Assembly (NCBI GenBank): GCA_002308315.1
Contig: DBWE01000136.1
Span: forward strand, 287 to 7,887
Direction of reading: 5' to 3'
DNA from: Clostridiales bacterium UBA1246
Lineage (GTDB): Bacteria; Bacillota; Clostridia; Oscillospirales; Oscillospiraceae
DNA: 7,601 nucleotides
The translations under genes were made by a program, and so were the position numbers. How positions within the stretch are numbered: position 1 is the first letter of the stretch; each line of letters opens with the position of its first letter. Shown in pieces: positions 5,992 to 7,601 of this stretch. The notes beneath the pieces were generated by a model that made no database searches, was not told the origin of the DNA, and worked only from the letters and a program-made list of their open reading frames with translations.

Positions 5992-6672
5992 TCAGCCCGT
6001 CAGCCCGGCTCCGAGTCGGGCGAGAACGGTAAATTTTTCGAAAACGAACTCCGCCGCCGTGCCAACGGGGCTTATCCCCATCCGGGAAAGCCCGAAAACG
6101 ACTGCGACGAGGATCATCATGCCGTATCTCTCATAACGCATCAGGTTCATGTACGTGCCGTCCGGCAGCAGCGCGAAAAGCACCTTTGAGCCGTCCAGCG
6201 GAGGAAAAGGAATGAGGTTGAACAGTCCCAGCGATATACTTATATATGCCGTCAGACTAAGCGTGTTCAGTACGGTCGTGCCGATCCTTCCGCCGTAGAT
6301 CAGCGGATAAAGCAGGCCGTATGCGAACATCGTCAGCGCCGCCAGGACGAAGTTGGACGCCGGTCCGGCAAGCGCAGTCACGGCCATTCCCCGTTTCGGG
6401 TTTTTGAAGCTCATCATGTTCACGCTTACGGGCTTTGCCCAGCCTATTCTGAACACCACGAGCATCAATATCCCGAACGGATCTATATGCCGCAGCGGAT
6501 TGAGCGACAGTCTTCCCTGTCTTTTCGCGGTGCGGTCGCCCATGGCGAGAGCCGCAAGACCGTGGCATATCTCATGCACGATTATCGACAGCAGAGCCGG
6601 TATTATATTGTAGGCAAGCTCGAGGAGATATCCCCAGTTCATGCCCCTGATTATATCCGAAAAATCAGCCAT
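5992..6672 (-). CDS. Site-2-type intramembrane metalloprotease (peptidase family M50)
   Basis: A 226-residue polytopic membrane protein of the short M50 group (YwhC-like, no PDZ domain), predicted to cut substrates within the membrane; its substrates are unknown. The zinc site is intact: HEICH at residues 33-37 with catalytic Glu34 in the first membrane helix, and FNLIPFPPLDGSK at 151-163, whose Asp160 is the expected third zinc ligand. Further hydrophobic helices lie at about 66-75, 97-122, 134-155 and 183-198. Family-typical GRLSLNPLRHIDPFG (53-67) and LAGPASNF (101-108) are also present. The ATG at 6672 overlaps the ysxC end by 8 nt; GAGAG 5 nt upstream is a weak ribosome-binding site. An M50 gene just before scpA is common in Clostridia, but a functional link to condensin is not known. 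Confidence 0.5.
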   Translation of the reverse strand: MADFSDIIRGMNWGYLLELAYNIIPALLSIIVHEICHGLAALAMGDRTAKRQGRLSLNPLRHIDPFGILMLVVFRIGWAKPVSVNMMSFKNPKRGMAVTALAGPASNFVLAALTMFAYGLLYPLIYGGRIGTTVLNTLSLTAYISISLGLFNLIPFPPLDGSKVLFALLPDGTYMNLMRYERYGMMILVAVVFGLSRMGISPVGTAAEFVFEKFTVLARLGAGLTG

Positions 6673-7246
6673 TTATTCTCTCGATCAGCCCCAGCAGTTC
6701 CCCTCGGCCGTCTCCCTTTTCCGCGGAAAACGGCAGGAGAACGTCCTCCGCTCCGAGCAGGAGCGTATCGCGTATCAGTTCAAGATTTGCGGCAAGCTCG
6801 CTTTTTTTGACCTTGTCGGTCTTGTTGGCCGCCACGGCCAGCGGGCAGCCCGCGCTTTTGAACCAGCCGCGCATCGTAACGTCGTCCGCCGTCGGCTTAT
6901 GCCGGGCGTCCACTATGAGCACGCCCATGCTTATCAGTCCCTCCTCCGCGAAATACGCCTCCATCAGCCTGCCCCAGCGTTCCTTTTCCGCCTGAGACAC
7001 CTTCGCGTAGCCGTATCCCGGAAGGTCCACGAAATATACTCCGTCCACGAGGAAATAGTTGATATGCGTCGTTTTTCCCGGCGAAGCGCCCACGCGCGCG
7101 AAATTCTTCCTGTTGAGCAGTCTGTTTATGACCGACGACTTGCCCACGTTGGAGCGCCCGGCAAATACTATCTGCGCTCTGCCGTCGCGTATAAAGCCGC
7201 CCGCTCCGGCGGCGGATCTGATAAATTCCGCTTTATTAACGTTCAT
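6665..7246 (-). CDS. engB: Ribosome biogenesis GTP-binding protein YsxC/EngB
   Basis: A 193-residue TRAFAC-class GTPase needed in many bacteria for late assembly of the 50S ribosomal subunit. All GTPase motifs are present: G1 GRSNVGKS at 30-37, G2 threonine in GKTTHINYF (57-65), G3 DLPGYGYAKVS at 74-84, G4 NKTD at 141-144 and G5 SAEKG at 174-178. The family hallmark WGRLMEAYF (91-99) and DARHKPTADD (113-122) are seen as well. Length is typical. The ATG at 7246 overlaps the ispF stop by 11 nt; no strong Shine-Dalgarno is seen, so coupling to ispF translation is likely. Its 3' end overlaps the protease gene start by 8 nt. Confidence 0.5.
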   Translation of the reverse strand: MNVNKAEFIRSAAGAGGFIRDGRAQIVFAGRSNVGKSSVINRLLNRKNFARVGASPGKTTHINYFLVDGVYFVDLPGYGYAKVSQAEKERWGRLMEAYFAEEGLISMGVLIVDARHKPTADDVTMRGWFKSAGCPLAVAANKTDKVKKSELAANLELIRDTLLLGAEDVLLPFSAEKGDGRGELLGLIERING

Positions 7247-7601
7247 GTTCGTCTATCAGTACGACGGCGTGAGCCGCCATCCCCTCTCCCTCGCCCGTGA
7301 AGCCCAGGCCCTCCTCCGTGGTGGCCTTTACGCTTACCGCGTCCTCGGCCGTTCCGAGCACGCGGGCGATATTGCCCCTCATTTCGCTTATATACGGCGC
7401 GAGCTTCGGCCGCTGGGCGATTATCGTAATATCGGCGTTTACGAGGGCGTATCCCTTTTCCGCGAGCAGGTCTTTCACCTTTTCCAGCAGGCTGAGGCTG
7501 CTTATGCCCCGATAGCGCTCGTCGCTGTCGGGAAAGTGCATGCCGATATCGCCCATTGCCGCCGCCCCGAGCATCGCGTCCATGAGCGCGTGCAGGGCGA
7601 C
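7236..7601 (-). CDS. ispF: 2-C-methyl-D-erythritol 2,4-cyclodiphosphate synthase, N-terminus cut by window edge
   Basis: The C-terminal 122 codons of IspF, the MEP-pathway enzyme that cyclises CDP-methylerythritol 2-phosphate to the cyclodiphosphate on the way to isoprenoids. The reading frame is open to the right edge, so the true start is outside; about 35-40 residues are missing compared with the usual length near 160. Recognisable parts are ALHALMDAMLGAAAMGDIGM with the conserved metal-ligand His, HFPDSDERYRG, NADITIIAQRPKL, and near the C-terminus TTEEGLGFTGEGEG, which matches the family's LGFTGRGEG block with Glu in place of the usual Arg. The first metal-binding Asp-X-His motif is beyond the edge. 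The methionine at 7583 is internal, not a start. Whether it is a stand-alone IspF or an IspDF fusion cannot be told from this window. Confidence 0.5.
   Translation of the reverse strand, partial: VALHALMDAMLGAAAMGDIGMHFPDSDERYRGISSLSLLEKVKDLLAEKGYALVNADITIIAQRPKLAPYISEMRGNIARVLGTAEDAVSVKATTEEGLGFTGEGEGMAAHAVVLIDEHER

Noticed and set aside
5086..6189. Plus-strand open frame of 367 codons opposite scpA and scpB
   Set aside because: It spans several well-identified minus-strand genes and their junctions, and its translation shows no family pattern.
1..7601. A new defence, mobile or biosynthetic system
   Set aside because: Every gene belongs to a known housekeeping, sporulation or regulatory family in a familiar order; I saw no transposase, integrase, direct-repeat array, toxin-antitoxin pair or tRNA.

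Overview
The window is a tightly packed run of eleven genes, all on the minus strand, so transcription runs from the right end to the left end. The organism looks like an uncultured, fairly GC-rich member of the Clostridia (Bacillota), probably a gut lineage near the Oscillospirales. The basis is gene order (site-2 protease, scpA, scpB, a DUF2953 protein, ytfJ/gerW, a D-Ala-D-Ala carboxypeptidase, rluB), the Gram-positive-type Shine-Dalgarno sites, and the clostridial style of the ScpA N-terminus. This is an inference; no marker gene here fixes a genus.

In transcription order the layout is as follows. ispF (7601-7236) has lost its 5' end to the window edge. It is followed by the ribosome-assembly GTPase gene ysxC/engB (7246-6665), an M50 site-2-type membrane protease (6672-5992), the condensin subunits scpA (5976-5206) and scpB (5216-4647), a DUF2953 membrane protein like YtfI (4650-4063), the GerW-family protein YtfJ (4062-3661), a secreted D-Ala-D-Ala carboxypeptidase (3680-2541) and the rRNA pseudouridine synthase gene rluB (2539-1826). 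The only untranslated gap is 70 nt. After it come an RpiR-type HTH-SIS regulator (1755-892) and an HI0933-family flavoprotein (911 to beyond position 1), cut by the left edge. Nearly all junctions overlap or lie within 1-15 nt, so the first nine genes behave as one translationally coupled operon. They cover isoprenoid synthesis, ribosome maturation, chromosome condensation, sporulation/germination, wall trimming and rRNA modification. The last two may be a separate or partly separate unit.

I found no mobile element, CRISPR array, tRNA, rRNA or obvious new biological system. The most notable anomaly is an abrupt codon-usage switch inside the flavoprotein gene near positions 735-785. It falls at the family's most conserved motif and looks like a recombination or assembly junction between two related genomes. 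Lesser points are a perfect inverted repeat straddling the rluB stop codon, the regulator inserted between rluB and the flavoprotein gene, the absence of spmA/spmB between the carboxypeptidase and rluB, and a lysine linker with a slippery-sequence look-alike in the DUF2953 gene.
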